64,000 bases of DNA from Lachnospiraceae bacterium (GCA_910574195.1 CAJTBF010000012.1:1-64000), one strand, 5' to 3'; positions 49,534 to 58,219 are shown, counted from the first letter of the stretch. The notes: a model not told the origin generated them from the letters alone. Made by a program: numbers and translations.

Positions 49534-49580
49534 CTGAACTATTACTATGTTTCTTTGGCGGGAGGAAGAAGTGGTGAAAC

Positions 49581-49850
49581 ATGGCGGAAGTCAGAAAGCG
49601 TATTATATTTCATGGCCGTGTGCAGGGAGTCGGATTTCGGTATACGGCGAAATATCTGGCACGGTCTTTGAGACTGACCGGCTGGGTGAAAAATGAATGG
49701 GATGGAACGGTATCCATGGAAGTACAGGGGCGGGAAGCACTGATTCAGAAACTGCTTGTCGGATTGAATCATAATCAGTTTATTTCCATTGAATGGCTGG
49801 ATACAGAAGAGATTCCGCCGGAGAAGGAAAGCAGTTTCCAGGTCCGGTAA
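49581..49850 (+). CDS. acylphosphatase
   Basis: 89 residues, the full family length. The phosphate-binding cradle is GRVQGVGFRYTAKYLA, with the active-site Arg in GFR, and the second motif is GWVKNEWDGTVSMEVQG with the catalytic Asn in KNEWDG. It hydrolyses acyl phosphates in the cytoplasm. The ribosome site is weak: GGAGG lies 15 bases upstream. Confidence 0.9.
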   Translation: MAEVRKRIIFHGRVQGVGFRYTAKYLARSLRLTGWVKNEWDGTVSMEVQGREALIQKLLVGLNHNQFISIEWLDTEEIPPEKESSFQVR

Positions 49851-49928
49851 GGAATCTGCCGGGGACGGTGTATGGATAGATAGAAAAAAGGTTTGGAAGT
49901 TACAGGAAGGAAAAAAGGAGGAAGGAAG

Positions 49929-50723
49929 ATGAAGCTGGGATTTATCGGAACAGGGAATATGGCAGGAGCGATTATAGGCGGAATTATCAGAGCGGGATTG
50001 GTTTCGCCGGAAGAAATCATCGGTTCGGATGTATCGGAAGCAGGGCGCCGGAAGGTACGGGAGACATATGGAATTCATGTGACTGCCGAAAATCAGGAAG
50101 TGGCGGAACAAGCGGAACTCCTTTTCCTTTCGGTAAAGCCGCAGTTTTATGCCGATGTGATTGCGCAGATTCGGGAGAGTGTAAAAGAAGAGCAGATTGT
50201 GATTACGATTGCGCCGGGAAAAACGGTGGCATGGCTGGAAGAGCAATTTAAAAAGCCCATAAAAATCATACGTACCATGCCGAATACGCCTGCGATGACA
50301 GGAGAAGGGATGACAGCGGTATGTCCCAACTCCTATGTGCAGGACTTAGAACTGTCCTATGTGCTTCGTATTTTGAATACATTTGGAAAAACGGAAGTAG
50401 TTGCGGAACATTTGATGGATGCGGTGGTATCTGTCAGTGGAAGTTCTCCTGCTTATGTGTTTCTGATGATTGAGGCTATGGCGGATGCCGCGGTGGCGGA
50501 AGGAATGCCCCGGCAGCAGGCATACCGGTTTGCGGCGCAGGCGGTGTACGGCAGTGCCAAAATGGTTTTGGAGACCGGGAAGCATCCGGGGGAATTGAAA
50601 GATATGGTATGTTCCCCGGCAGGAACGACCATTGAGGCAGTGCGGGTACTGGAGGAGAAAGGGTTTCGCAGTGCGCTGATGGAGGCAATGAAGGTATGTG
50701 CCGGCGTGTCGAGAAATCTGTAA
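49929..50723 (+). CDS. proC: pyrroline-5-carboxylate reductase
   Basis: 264 residues from the ATG at 49929 (AGGAGG seven bases upstream). The NAD(P) fold is MKLGFIGTGNMAGAIIGG. The C-terminal signature is DMVCSPAGTTIEAVRVLEEKG, preceded by AVVSVSGSSPAYVFLMIEAM. It makes proline from pyrroline-5-carboxylate in the last step of proline synthesis. Confidence 0.94.
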   Translation: MKLGFIGTGNMAGAIIGGIIRAGLVSPEEIIGSDVSEAGRRKVRETYGIHVTAENQEVAEQAELLFLSVKPQFYADVIAQIRESVKEEQIVITIAPGKTVAWLEEQFKKPIKIIRTMPNTPAMTGEGMTAVCPNSYVQDLELSYVLRILNTFGKTEVVAEHLMDAVVSVSGSSPAYVFLMIEAMADAAVAEGMPRQQAYRFAAQAVYGSAKMVLETGKHPGELKDMVCSPAGTTIEAVRVLEEKGFRSALMEAMKVCAGVSRNL

Positions 50724-50762
50724 CGGATCGTTCCCATGCAGGGAACAGGTTAGGAGGACAGA

Positions 50763-51458
50763 ATGAATATACAGGGACTGCAGAAACTGACGCTGCTGGA
50801 TTACCCGGAAAAGGTAGCCTGTACGCTGTTTACGGCAGGTTGTAATTTTCGATGTCCATTTTGCCATAATGCATCACTGGTGACACATATCAAACAGGAA
50901 GAGCGGATTCCCACAGAACAGATTTTGTATTATCTGAAGAAGCGGAGCGGGGTTCTGGACGGAGTCTGTATCTCCGGAGGAGAACCGCTGCTGCAGCCGG
51001 ATCTGGAAGATTTTATCTGCAGGGTGAAAGAACTGGGGTATTCTGTCAAATTGGATACGAACGGAAGTAATGCGTTGCTTTTGCGCCATCTGATGGAACG
51101 TGAGTTGTTGGATTATGTTGCCATGGATATCAAGAATTCTCCGGGAAAATATGGCATGACAATTGGAATCGGAGAATACGATATGAAGAATATTTATCGG
51201 AGTGTGGAACTTTTGATGGAGGGAACGGTTCCTTATGAATTCCGTACGACGGTGGTACGGGAATTTCACAAAAGGGAGGATTTTTCTGCGATTGGGCGTT
51301 GGCTTAAGGGAGCGGAACAGTATTATCTGCAGAGCTTCGAGGATTCGGGAGATTTAATCCGGCCGGGGCTGCGTGCTTATACGAAGGAAATTCTTGTGCA
51401 GGCTTTGGAGATTGTGCAGCGTAATGTTCCCAATGCAAAACTGCGTGGAGTAGAGTAA
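50763..51458 (+). CDS. nrdG: anaerobic ribonucleotide reductase activating protein (radical SAM)
   Basis: 231 residues. The radical SAM cluster motif is CNFRCPFCHN and the GGEP motif is ISGGEPLLQPDLEDF. The start MNIQGLQKLTLLDYPEKVAC is typical of the longer Clostridial NrdG type. It generates the glycyl radical on NrdD by SAM cleavage. Its gene lies 270 bases before nrdD on the same strand, separated by a hairpin and a separate nrdD promoter. Confidence 0.9.
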   Translation: MNIQGLQKLTLLDYPEKVACTLFTAGCNFRCPFCHNASLVTHIKQEERIPTEQILYYLKKRSGVLDGVCISGGEPLLQPDLEDFICRVKELGYSVKLDTNGSNALLLRHLMERELLDYVAMDIKNSPGKYGMTIGIGEYDMKNIYRSVELLMEGTVPYEFRTTVVREFHKREDFSAIGRWLKGAEQYYLQSFEDSGDLIRPGLRAYTKEILVQALEIVQRNVPNAKLRGVE

Positions 51459-51517
51459 AAACAGTAAATTTTCTGTTGGAAAACGGCGAAATCATGCGAA
51501 AACAGAGACAACAATAT

Positions 51518-51556
51518 CTAGTTAAAGTAAAAAGAAAAAATACTAGATATTGTTGT
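51518..51556 (+). promoter_or_regulatory. paired NrdR-like boxes that also form a terminator hairpin
   Basis: CAATATCTAG (51522-51531) and CTAGATATTG (51543-51552) each match the NrdR box core CWATATATWG at nine of ten bases. They are 21 bases apart centre to centre, two helical turns, and sit just upstream of the nrdD -35 box. The 15-base arms are perfect inverted repeats followed by a U-run, so the RNA form could also end nrdG transcription. Confidence 0.6.
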
Positions 51557-51563
51557 TTTTTGA

Positions 51564-51592
51564 TTGACAGGAGGAATAGATGGTGCTAGAAT
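51564..51592 (+). promoter_or_regulatory. promoter of nrdD
   Basis: TTGACA (51564-51569), 17 bases and TAGAAT (51587-51592). Confidence 0.65.
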
Positions 51593-51727
51593 GATTTAAG
51601 ATGCCCCAAAAGAAGGCACAGATACAAGATCAGAGAATCGAGGCTGTATTTGGTGTTTTGCAATGATAGAGCATAGAAGTAACGTAAGTGGTCGGCGCAA
51701 GGCTGTCATGGAAAAGGAGAGGACGAC

Positions 51728-54094
51728 ATGTATCAGGTAACAAAAAGGGACGGGGAAATAGCGGCATTTGATTTATCCAAGATCAGTGAAGCGATCAAAA
51801 AAGCATTTGAAGCAAAGGAACGGGAATATAATCAGGACATTATTGACCTGCTGGCATTGAAGGTGACGGCGGACTTCGAACCGAAGGTGGCGCAGGGACT
51901 TGTTTCTGTGGAAGATATTCAGGACAGTGTGGAGTCCATTCTGATCAAGGCAGGGTACGCGGACGTTGCAAAAGGGTATATTTTGTACAGAAAGCAGAGG
52001 GAGAAGATTCGGAATCTGAACTCCACCATGTTGAATTATAAAGATATTGTAGATAGTTATGTGAAAGTGACAGACTGGCGTGTGAAAGAGAATTCTACTG
52101 TAACCTATTCGGTGGGCGGTTTGATTTTGAGTAATTCCGGGGCGATCACGGCAAATTACTGGCTTTCAGAGATCTATGACGAGGAGATTGCACAGGCGCA
52201 TAAGAATGCGGACATCCATATCCATGATTTGTCCATGTTGACAGGATATTGCGCGGGCTGGTCTCTAAAGCAGCTGATCCGGGAAGGATTGAGCGGAATC
52301 GCGGGAAGGATTACGTCGGCGCCGGCGAAGCATCTGAGTGTACTTTGTAATCAGATGGTGAATTTTCTGGGAATTATGCAGAACGAGTGGGCGGGTGCAC
52401 AGGCATTTTCTTCTTTTGATACCTACCTGGCGCCTTTTGTAAAAGTGGATCATTTGAGTTATCGGGAAGTGAAAAAGTGTATTGAATCCTTTATCTTCGG
52501 TGTCAATATTCCGTCCAGATGGGGAACACAGTCTCCGTTTTCCAATATTACGCTGGACTGGACGGTGCCTGGGGACCTGGCGAATCTTCCGGCCATTGTA
52601 GGAGGGGTGGAGCAGGACTTCACTTATGCGGACTGTAAAGAAGAGATGGACATGATCAACAAGGCGTTCATCGAGACAATGATTGAAGGGGATGCGGAAG
52701 GAAGAGGATTCCAGTATCCGATTCCGACTTATTCCATCACCAGTGATTTTGACTGGTCCGACACAGAGAATAATCGTCTGCTGTTTGAAATGACGGCAAA
52801 GTATGGAACCCCCTACTTTTCCAATTATATCAACAGTGATATGGAACCCAGTGATGTGCGCAGTATGTGCTGCCGTCTGCGGCTGGATCTGCGGGAACTT
52901 CGGAAAAAATCGGGAGGATTTTTTGGAAGCGGAGAGAGTACGGGTTCCGTCGGAGTTGTAACCATTAATATGCCAAGAATTGCATATTTATCGAAAAACG
53001 AGGAAGAATTTTATAACAGGCTGAATCGCCTGATGGATATTTCAGCCCGTTCCCTTCACATCAAGAGAGAAGTGATTTCCCGATTGATGGAGGAAGGTTT
53101 GTATCCTTATACAAAGCGCTACCTGGGTTCTTTTGAAAATCATTTTTCCACCATCGGATTGATTGGGATGAACGAGGCCGGATTGAATGCAAGATGGCTG
53201 CAAAAGGATCTGACGCATGAAGAGACGCAGCAGTTTACCAAACGTGTCCTGAATCATATGCGGGAGCGTCTGTCGGATTATCAGGAAGAGTATGGGGAAT
53301 TGTATAATCTGGAAGCGACTCCGGCGGAATCCACCACATACCGGCTTGCGAAGCACGATGTAGAGCAATTTCCGGATATTGTTACGGCGGCGGAACAATG
53401 CGGAACACCTTATTATACAAACAGTTCCCATCTGCCGGTGGGATATACGGAGGACGTATTCGAAGCGCTGGATATTCAGGATGAGCTTCAAACTCTGTAT
53501 ACATCGGGGACGGTATTCCACACGTTCCTTGGTGAGAAGCTGCCCACATGGAAGTCGGCGGCCGTCCTGGTGAGGAAGATTGCGGAAAACTATAAGCTGC
53601 CCTATTACACCATGTCTCCTACTTATTCCATCTGTAAGAATCATGGATATCTGACAGGAGAGCAATATACCTGCCCGCATTGTGGGGCTGAGACAGAGGT
53701 GTACAGCCGGATCACCGGATACTACCGTCCGGTAAAGAACTGGAATGATGGAAAAACCCAGGAATTTAAAGAGCGGAAAGTATATGATATCAGTAATTCA
53801 CGTCTGAAAATGAGAACGAAAGCAGCAGCGGAGGCGGAATCGGCTTTGGAAAATACCGGGGAAGAGACGAAAACGATGCTGTTTACGACAAAGACCTGTC
53901 CGAATTGCAGGGTGGCGGTAAACTTCCTTGATAAGGCAGAGATCGCGTATGAAGTGGTAGATGCAGAGGAGAACGCGGAACTGGCAAAGAAATATGGAGT
54001 GATGCAGGCGCCGACGCTTGTCGTTGTGGATGAACATGGCGTGCAGAAACTGGCCAACGCATCGAATATCCGGGAATATATCCGGCGGCAGTGA
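51728..54094 (+). CDS. nrdD: anaerobic ribonucleoside-triphosphate reductase with C-terminal glutaredoxin-like domain
   Basis: 788 residues. The order is an N-terminal ATP-cone (MYQVTKRDGEIAAFDLSKIS), the glycyl-radical barrel, then the zinc motif with CKNHG and CPHCG, and the radical site ITGYYRP with Gly664. Unusually, about 75 more residues follow a short linker: LFTTKTCPNCRVAVNFLDKA through MQAPTLVVVDEHG, a glutaredoxin/NrdH-like fold with Cys724-Pro-Asn-Cys727 and the cis-Pro of APT. It reduces ribonucleotides without oxygen. The next gene is a thioredoxin reductase, suggesting the fused domain is recharged by it. Confidence 0.93.
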   Translation: MYQVTKRDGEIAAFDLSKISEAIKKAFEAKEREYNQDIIDLLALKVTADFEPKVAQGLVSVEDIQDSVESILIKAGYADVAKGYILYRKQREKIRNLNSTMLNYKDIVDSYVKVTDWRVKENSTVTYSVGGLILSNSGAITANYWLSEIYDEEIAQAHKNADIHIHDLSMLTGYCAGWSLKQLIREGLSGIAGRITSAPAKHLSVLCNQMVNFLGIMQNEWAGAQAFSSFDTYLAPFVKVDHLSYREVKKCIESFIFGVNIPSRWGTQSPFSNITLDWTVPGDLANLPAIVGGVEQDFTYADCKEEMDMINKAFIETMIEGDAEGRGFQYPIPTYSITSDFDWSDTENNRLLFEMTAKYGTPYFSNYINSDMEPSDVRSMCCRLRLDLRELRKKSGGFFGSGESTGSVGVVTINMPRIAYLSKNEEEFYNRLNRLMDISARSLHIKREVISRLMEEGLYPYTKRYLGSFENHFSTIGLIGMNEAGLNARWLQKDLTHEETQQFTKRVLNHMRERLSDYQEEYGELYNLEATPAESTTYRLAKHDVEQFPDIVTAAEQCGTPYYTNSSHLPVGYTEDVFEALDIQDELQTLYTSGTVFHTFLGEKLPTWKSAAVLVRKIAENYKLPYYTMSPTYSICKNHGYLTGEQYTCPHCGAETEVYSRITGYYRPVKNWNDGKTQEFKERKVYDISNSRLKMRTKAAAEAESALENTGEETKTMLFTTKTCPNCRVAVNFLDKAEIAYEVVDAEENAELAKKYGVMQAPTLVVVDEHGVQKLANASNIREYIRRQ

Positions 54095-54233
54095 AAAAAG
54101 AGGGAAGCAGCAGGGTGTCTTTGTTTTTTGTCCCGGAGGTGTTTTCAGGGTATCATAAGACACCGGTTATGCGCTATGGCGCGTGGCAGTATACGCGGAG
54201 ACTGAAAATGTCCGACGGAGAGGAGAAATGGGT

Positions 54234-55148
54234 ATGATATATGATATTGGAATTATTGGCGGTGGAACGGCCGGAATGACAGCAGCGGTTTATGGACAGC
54301 GCGCCGGAAAGCAGACAATCATTCTGGAAGCCATGAATTATGGAGGACAGATTACAGCGTCTTCCTGTGTGGAAAATTATCCGGGGATTGAAAGTATCAG
54401 CGGCGCTGAGTTTTCCATGAAGTTGTTGGATCAGGCGGTCAGGCTGGGGGCCGAGACGGAATTGGATCAGGTGACCGGCATTCGGGGAGAGAACGGAATC
54501 CAGGTGATTCAAACCACCGGAGAAGAATATGCATGCCGTACCGTGATTCTGGCGACAGGCGTAACACACCGTCATCTGGACGTGGAGGGAGAAGAGAGAT
54601 TGACAGGGGCCGGTGTGTCCTATTGTGCAACCTGCGACGGCGCTTTTTTCCGGGGAAAAGATGTGGCGGTGATCGGTGGGGGAAATACGGCGCTGCAGGA
54701 TGCAGAATTTCTTTCCAATTATTGTCGAAAAGTTTACCTGGTTCACCGGAGGGATGAATTCCGGGGAGAGACCGGACTGGCGGAGCGGTTAAAGAAAAAA
54801 GAAAATGTAGAGTTTGTTCTGAGCGCGGTTGTAAAAAAAATCGTTGGAGAAAATATGGTGGAAGGGGTTGTACTGGAAAACCGAAAGAACGGGGAAGAGA
54901 TGGAGATTGCTCTTTCCGGTGTGTTCATAGCGGTTGGCCAGATTCCCCAGAATCAGGTTTTTACAGACGTAGTTCAACTGGACGAAGCAGGATTTGTGAA
55001 GGCAGATGAGGATTGTTTAACCACGGGAGACGGGATTTTTGCAGCCGGGGATTGTCGAACCAAAAAAGTGCGCCAGCTTACCACGGCGGCAGCCGACGGC
55101 GCCGTAGCGGCGCTGGCGGCCTGCCGGTATCTTTCCACGCAAGAGTGA
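54234..55148 (+). CDS. trxB: thioredoxin reductase (NAD(P)H, FAD)
   Basis: 304 residues from the ATG at 54234, eight bases after AGGAG; an ATG at 54228 is too close to that site. The FAD motif is GIIGGGTAGMTAAVYG, the redox pair is in VSYCATCDGAFF (CATC) and the NAD(P) motif is VAVIGGGNTALQDA. The end has GIFAAGDCRTK. It reduces thioredoxin-like proteins. Position right after nrdD suggests it serves the glutaredoxin-like tail of NrdD. Confidence 0.92.
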   Translation: MIYDIGIIGGGTAGMTAAVYGQRAGKQTIILEAMNYGGQITASSCVENYPGIESISGAEFSMKLLDQAVRLGAETELDQVTGIRGENGIQVIQTTGEEYACRTVILATGVTHRHLDVEGEERLTGAGVSYCATCDGAFFRGKDVAVIGGGNTALQDAEFLSNYCRKVYLVHRRDEFRGETGLAERLKKKENVEFVLSAVVKKIVGENMVEGVVLENRKNGEEMEIALSGVFIAVGQIPQNQVFTDVVQLDEAGFVKADEDCLTTGDGIFAAGDCRTKKVRQLTTAAADGAVAALAACRYLSTQE

Positions 55149-55220
55149 ACCTGCGTGGAGAGATACGGGAAAACAGCGGAACAAAAGATTTGGGAAAAGC
55201 AGCGGAACGAAAAATCCGGA

Positions 55221-56087
55221 TCAGCAATGTGTGCATTCCCAGCGTCCGGAAGCGCCGCAGGGAAGGATGAGCCCGCTGCTTTTCACAGGAAGGCCGATTT
55301 CCTGGGAGTCCACCCGTCCTTTTCGATCTTTCAGTTCGGTAGAAATCATATAAGTCAGCACGGCGGGAGCCAGTCCGGTGGTGTAGGAATTCACCAGAAA
55401 GAACAGAGCGTCTTTCGAAAGAAGTTGCGTACACCGCCGGATAAAGGGATGGATCATGTCTTCAATTTTCCAGATCTCCCCCTTGGGTCCCCGGCCATAG
55501 GAGGGCGGATCCATAATGAGGGCGTCGTAATGATTGCCGCGTCGGATTTCCCGCTCTACAAATTTTACGCAGTCGTCCACTAACCAGCGGATGGGTGCGT
55601 TTTTTAGTCCGGAAGAAACGGCGTTTTCTTTCGCCCAACTGACCATTCCTTTGGAGGCGTCTACATGGGTAACCTGTGCTCCTGCGGCGGCCGCCGCCAG
55701 AGTGGCGCCGCCCGTATAGGCGAACAGATTCAGAACCCGGACCGGGCGTTTGGCATCCCGGATGATTCCGGAAAACCAATCCCAATTGACGGCCTGTTCA
55801 GGGAACAGGCCGGTATGTTTGAAACTGAACGGTTTCAGATGGAAAGTGGCAGATTGATAATGAATCTGCCATTGCTGCGGAAGATCGAAAAATTCCCATT
55901 CTCCGCCTCCTTTTTTACTGCGGTGGTAATGCCCGTTGCAGTGTGTCCATCCCGGAACGGTTTTCGGAGTTTCCCAGATTACCTGCGGATCCGGGCGGAT
56001 CAGAAGATATTTTCCCCAGCGTTCTAACTTTTCTCCTTCTGTACAATCCAGAACTTCATAGTCTTTCCATTGATCTGCAATCCACAT
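55221..56087 (-). CDS. class I SAM-dependent methyltransferase, RlmI-like
   Basis: 288 residues from the ATG at 56087 (AAAGGA six bases upstream on the minus strand). The SAM motif is VLNLFAYTGGATLAAAAAGA, the acidic loop THVDASKGMVSWAKENA and the catalytic-type motif LIMDPPSYGRGPKGEIW. It resembles 23S rRNA cytosine methyltransferases of the RlmI/RlmK kind but lacks their N-terminal PUA domain. The RNA target is not proven. A structured RNA region with its own promoter lies upstream on the same strand. Confidence 0.8.
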   Translation of the reverse strand: MWIADQWKDYEVLDCTEGEKLERWGKYLLIRPDPQVIWETPKTVPGWTHCNGHYHRSKKGGGEWEFFDLPQQWQIHYQSATFHLKPFSFKHTGLFPEQAVNWDWFSGIIRDAKRPVRVLNLFAYTGGATLAAAAAGAQVTHVDASKGMVSWAKENAVSSGLKNAPIRWLVDDCVKFVEREIRRGNHYDALIMDPPSYGRGPKGEIWKIEDMIHPFIRRCTQLLSKDALFFLVNSYTTGLAPAVLTYMISTELKDRKGRVDSQEIGLPVKSSGLILPCGASGRWECTHC

Positions 56088-56196
56088 ATCGATTCCTTTC
56101 TTCCGCGGTCTGATTTTGTATATTTGATGCATCTCGCACAGGCGGATGCTTTGTGATCATGTAGTAATCATAACATATTCTTGTCTGATTCACAAT

Positions 56197-56236
56197 AAAA
56201 TCAAAAGACACGGAGTAAACCGTGTCTTTTGATTTT
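56197..56236 (-). terminator. 17-bp perfect terminator stem, bidirectional
   Basis: AAAATCAAAAGACACGG pairs with CCGTGTCTTTTGATTTT over a six-base loop. On the minus strand it lies at the end of the structured RNA described next and 110 bases before the methyltransferase gene. Confidence 0.8.
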
Positions 56237-56495
56237 GGTATGTCATTGAGAGGTTGATTCCTCGCTGTCCTGCAGTAAGTATGGATATACAAATCTGGGG
56301 AATGTCCTGCAATGAGGATGTATATCTTATATGGAGTGTACCGCCGGTTTTGTCCTTGGGGAAAACAATATGCGGCGATATTACTGCAGTGACAACTATA
56401 CATGTAGTCCTCCCATCGGGAGAACGCTTATAAAACAGAAAAAGACAGTATCCACGCTTTGTGGAAACCGCCTTTGGTTACTCTTTTATAAGCCA
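56197..56495 (-). ncRNA. candidate structured RNA or regulatory leader, unknown family
   Basis: A strong minus-strand promoter (TTGACA 56529-56524, 17 bases, TATAGT 56506-56501) drives about 290 bases without a gene, ending in a perfect 17-pair terminator. In between are several stems: TTTTATAAG/CTTATAAAA (56484-56492 with 56427-56435), CCGCCG/CGGCG enclosing GTTTT/AAAAC (56341-56377), GATATACA/TGTATATC (56284-56326) and GAGG/CCTC (56250-56263). It could be a stand-alone small RNA or a riboswitch-like leader of the methyltransferase gene. I could not match it to 6S, SRP, tmRNA, RNase P or a known riboswitch. Confidence 0.5.
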
Positions 56496-56500
56496 TACAT

Positions 56501-56529
56501 ACTATATCACTTTGCTGTGACAGTGTCAA
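56501..56529 (-). promoter_or_regulatory. promoter of the structured minus-strand RNA
   Basis: TTGACA (56529-56524), an exact 17-base spacer and TATAGT (56506-56501). Confidence 0.7.
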
Positions 56530-56591
56530 GAAGTAATTTTATGACCTTTTCGTTACTTTTCCATAAACAGAGAAAAGAAAAGGGAAATGGC

Positions 56592-56621
56592 TTGACTTTT
56601 ACGATAGGATTATGGTATAAT
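56592..56621 (+). promoter_or_regulatory. promoter of the rpmG-secE-nusG operon
   Basis: TTGACT (56592-56597), 18 bases and TATAAT (56616-56621). The leader carries two hairpins, TGGTGG/CCACCA (56664-56685) and the perfect palindrome ATGTCCGATATTCGGACAT (56702-56720), possibly regulatory. Confidence 0.7.
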
Positions 56622-56756
56622 TTTTCTGCGAATGGAAGTAGGTCTTTTTTTTATGCCTAAAAATTGGTGGCTTCGCAACCACCAGCAGCACGTAGTAAAG
56701 AATGTCCGATATTCGGACATCCTGCAACGAAAGTATAAAAAAGCGAGGTGGAAGTT

Positions 56757-56906
56757 GTGCGCACAAGAATCACATTGGAATGTACAGAATGCAAGAATCG
56801 CAATTACAACATGACCAAGGATAAGAAAGCTCATCCGGACCGCATGGAGACAAAGAAGTATTGCAAGTTCTGTAAATCACACACACTGCACAAAGAGACG
56901 AAGTAG
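56757..56906 (+). CDS. rpmG: 50S ribosomal protein L33
   Basis: 49 residues from a GTG start with GAGGTGG six bases upstream: [18 protein letters not shown], then [16 protein letters not shown]. Two CxxC pairs (CTEC and CKFC) mark it as the zinc-binding form of L33. It is a component of the large ribosomal subunit near the E site. It heads the conserved order rpmG-secE-nusG-rplK-rplA. Confidence 0.93.
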   Translation: MRTRITLECTECKNRNYNMTKDKKAHPDRMETKKYCKFCKSHTLHKETK

Positions 56907-56929
56907 TCATTTGGGAGGAAGTGGATGAC

Positions 56930-57130
56930 ATGAGTGAAAAGTCAGGGAAAACTCAGAAGAAAAGCTGGTTCAAAGGACTTCAGGCAGAGTTTAAGAAAGT
57001 CAGTTGGCCGGACAGAAATGCACTTACCAGACAGACAACGGCAGTTGTGGCAGTCTCTGTTTTGTTAGGAGCACTTATTACAGTGATTGACACCATCCTG
57101 AAATATGGAATTGACTTGTTGGTGAAGTAA
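56930..57130 (+). CDS. secE: preprotein translocase subunit SecE
   Basis: 66 residues from the ATG at 56930 (GGAGG 11 bases upstream; a GTG at 56921 is too close to the site). The signature FKGLQAEFKKVSWPDRNALT is followed by one membrane helix (TAVVAVSVLLGALITVIDTI). It is the clamp subunit of the SecYEG protein channel. Confidence 0.92.
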   Translation: MSEKSGKTQKKSWFKGLQAEFKKVSWPDRNALTRQTTAVVAVSVLLGALITVIDTILKYGIDLLVK

Positions 57131-57157
57131 TAAAGGCACAGGCAGAAAGGTGATTTT

Positions 57158-57673
57158 ATGTCAAACGCAAAATGGTATGTGGTTCATACCTATTCCGGGT
57201 ATGAGAACAAAGTAAAAGCGAACATTCAGAAGACGATTGAAAACCGCCATCTGGAAGAACAGATCCTGGAAGTTCGTGTACCGCTGGAAGAGGTGGTTGA
57301 GCTGAAGAATGGTGTGCAGAAAGTCAGCCTGAAGAAGCTGCTCCCTGGTTATGTTATGATTCATATGGTGATGAATGACGACACATGGTACGTGGTTCGC
57401 AATACACGCGGCGTGACAGGATTTGTCGGTCCCGGTTCCAAACCGGTTCCTCTGGAGGAAGAAGAGATGGAACGCTTTGGAATTCGCCAGGAGGTCAAAG
57501 TAGATTTCCAGATCGGCGATACGGTTACAGTGCTGAGCGGTACATGGGAAGGAACAGTTGGTGTGATTCAGAAGCTGAATGAACAGAAGCAGAAGCTGTC
57601 GATCAATGTAGAACTGTTTGGTCGTGAGACACCGGTTGAACTTAGCTTTTCAGAAGTAAAAAAGATGGATTAA
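57158..57673 (+). CDS. nusG: transcription termination/antitermination factor NusG
   Basis: 171 residues. The NGN domain starts WYVVHTYSGYENKVKANIQK and has GYVMIHMVMNDDTWYVVRNT; the C-terminal KOW domain is VDFQIGDTVTVLSGTWEGTV. It binds RNA polymerase, couples it to the ribosome and modulates pausing. It follows secE by 27 bases. Confidence 0.95.
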   Translation: MSNAKWYVVHTYSGYENKVKANIQKTIENRHLEEQILEVRVPLEEVVELKNGVQKVSLKKLLPGYVMIHMVMNDDTWYVVRNTRGVTGFVGPGSKPVPLEEEEMERFGIRQEVKVDFQIGDTVTVLSGTWEGTVGVIQKLNEQKQKLSINVELFGRETPVELSFSEVKKMD

Positions 57674-57676
57674 AAA

Positions 57677-57714
57677 GTGGGAGGGACGATGGTTCCGCCA
57701 ATACCACAAGGAGG
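57677..57714 (+). promoter_or_regulatory. L1-type leader motif before rplK
   Basis: GTGGGAGGGA and CCGCCAATACCACAAGGAGG enclose a short hairpin. The internal loop GAG opposite GCCAATA is the same as in the motif before rplA, so both probably bind ribosomal protein L1 for feedback control. Confidence 0.5.
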
Positions 57715-57723
57715 TAATGAAAA

Positions 57724-58149
57724 ATGGCAAAAAAAGTAGAAGGTTACATTAAGTTACAGATTCCGGCAGGCAAGGCGACTCCGGCACCACCGGTAGGTCC
57801 TGCACTTGGCCAGCATGGTGTGAACATTGTTGAGTTTACGAAGCAGTTCAATGCAAGAACTGCAGACCAGGGAGACCTGATTATCCCGGTTGTCATCACG
57901 GTTTACAGTGACAGAAGTTTCAGCTTCGTTACAAAGACTCCTCCGGCAGCAGTTCTGATCAAGAAAGCCTGCAATATCAAGTCAGGCTCCGGCGTTCCGA
58001 ATAAGAACAAAGTAGCCAAGATTACAAAAGCACAGGTGGAAGAGATTGCAAAGACGAAGATGCCGGATTTGAATGCGGCTACGGTCGAGGCGGCTATGAG
58101 TATGATCGAAGGAACATGTCGTTCCATGGGTGTTACGGTAGTAGAGTAG
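57724..58149 (+). CDS. rplK: 50S ribosomal protein L11
   Basis: 141 residues. The N-terminal domain has [20 protein letters not shown] and the C-terminal rRNA-binding domain has [14 protein letters not shown]. It sits in the GTPase-associated centre of the large subunit. AGGAGG lies directly upstream as part of the leader motif. Confidence 0.96.
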   Translation: MAKKVEGYIKLQIPAGKATPAPPVGPALGQHGVNIVEFTKQFNARTADQGDLIIPVVITVYSDRSFSFVTKTPPAAVLIKKACNIKSGSGVPNKNKVAKITKAQVEEIAKTKMPDLNAATVEAAMSMIEGTCRSMGVTVVE

Positions 58150-58173
58150 AGAAAGGTAACGAAGAAGAAATTA

Positions 58174-58210
58174 GTGGGAGGGGTTTGAACCCGCCAATAC
58201 CACAAGGAGG
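58174..58210 (+). promoter_or_regulatory. L1-type leader motif before rplA
   Basis: GTGGGAGGGG, then TTTGAACCC and GCCAATACCACAAGGAGG: stems GTGG/CCAC and GGGTT/AACCC with the GAG / GCCAATA internal loop. It is a near duplicate of 57677-57714. Confidence 0.55.
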
Positions 58211-58219
58211 TTATTTAGA

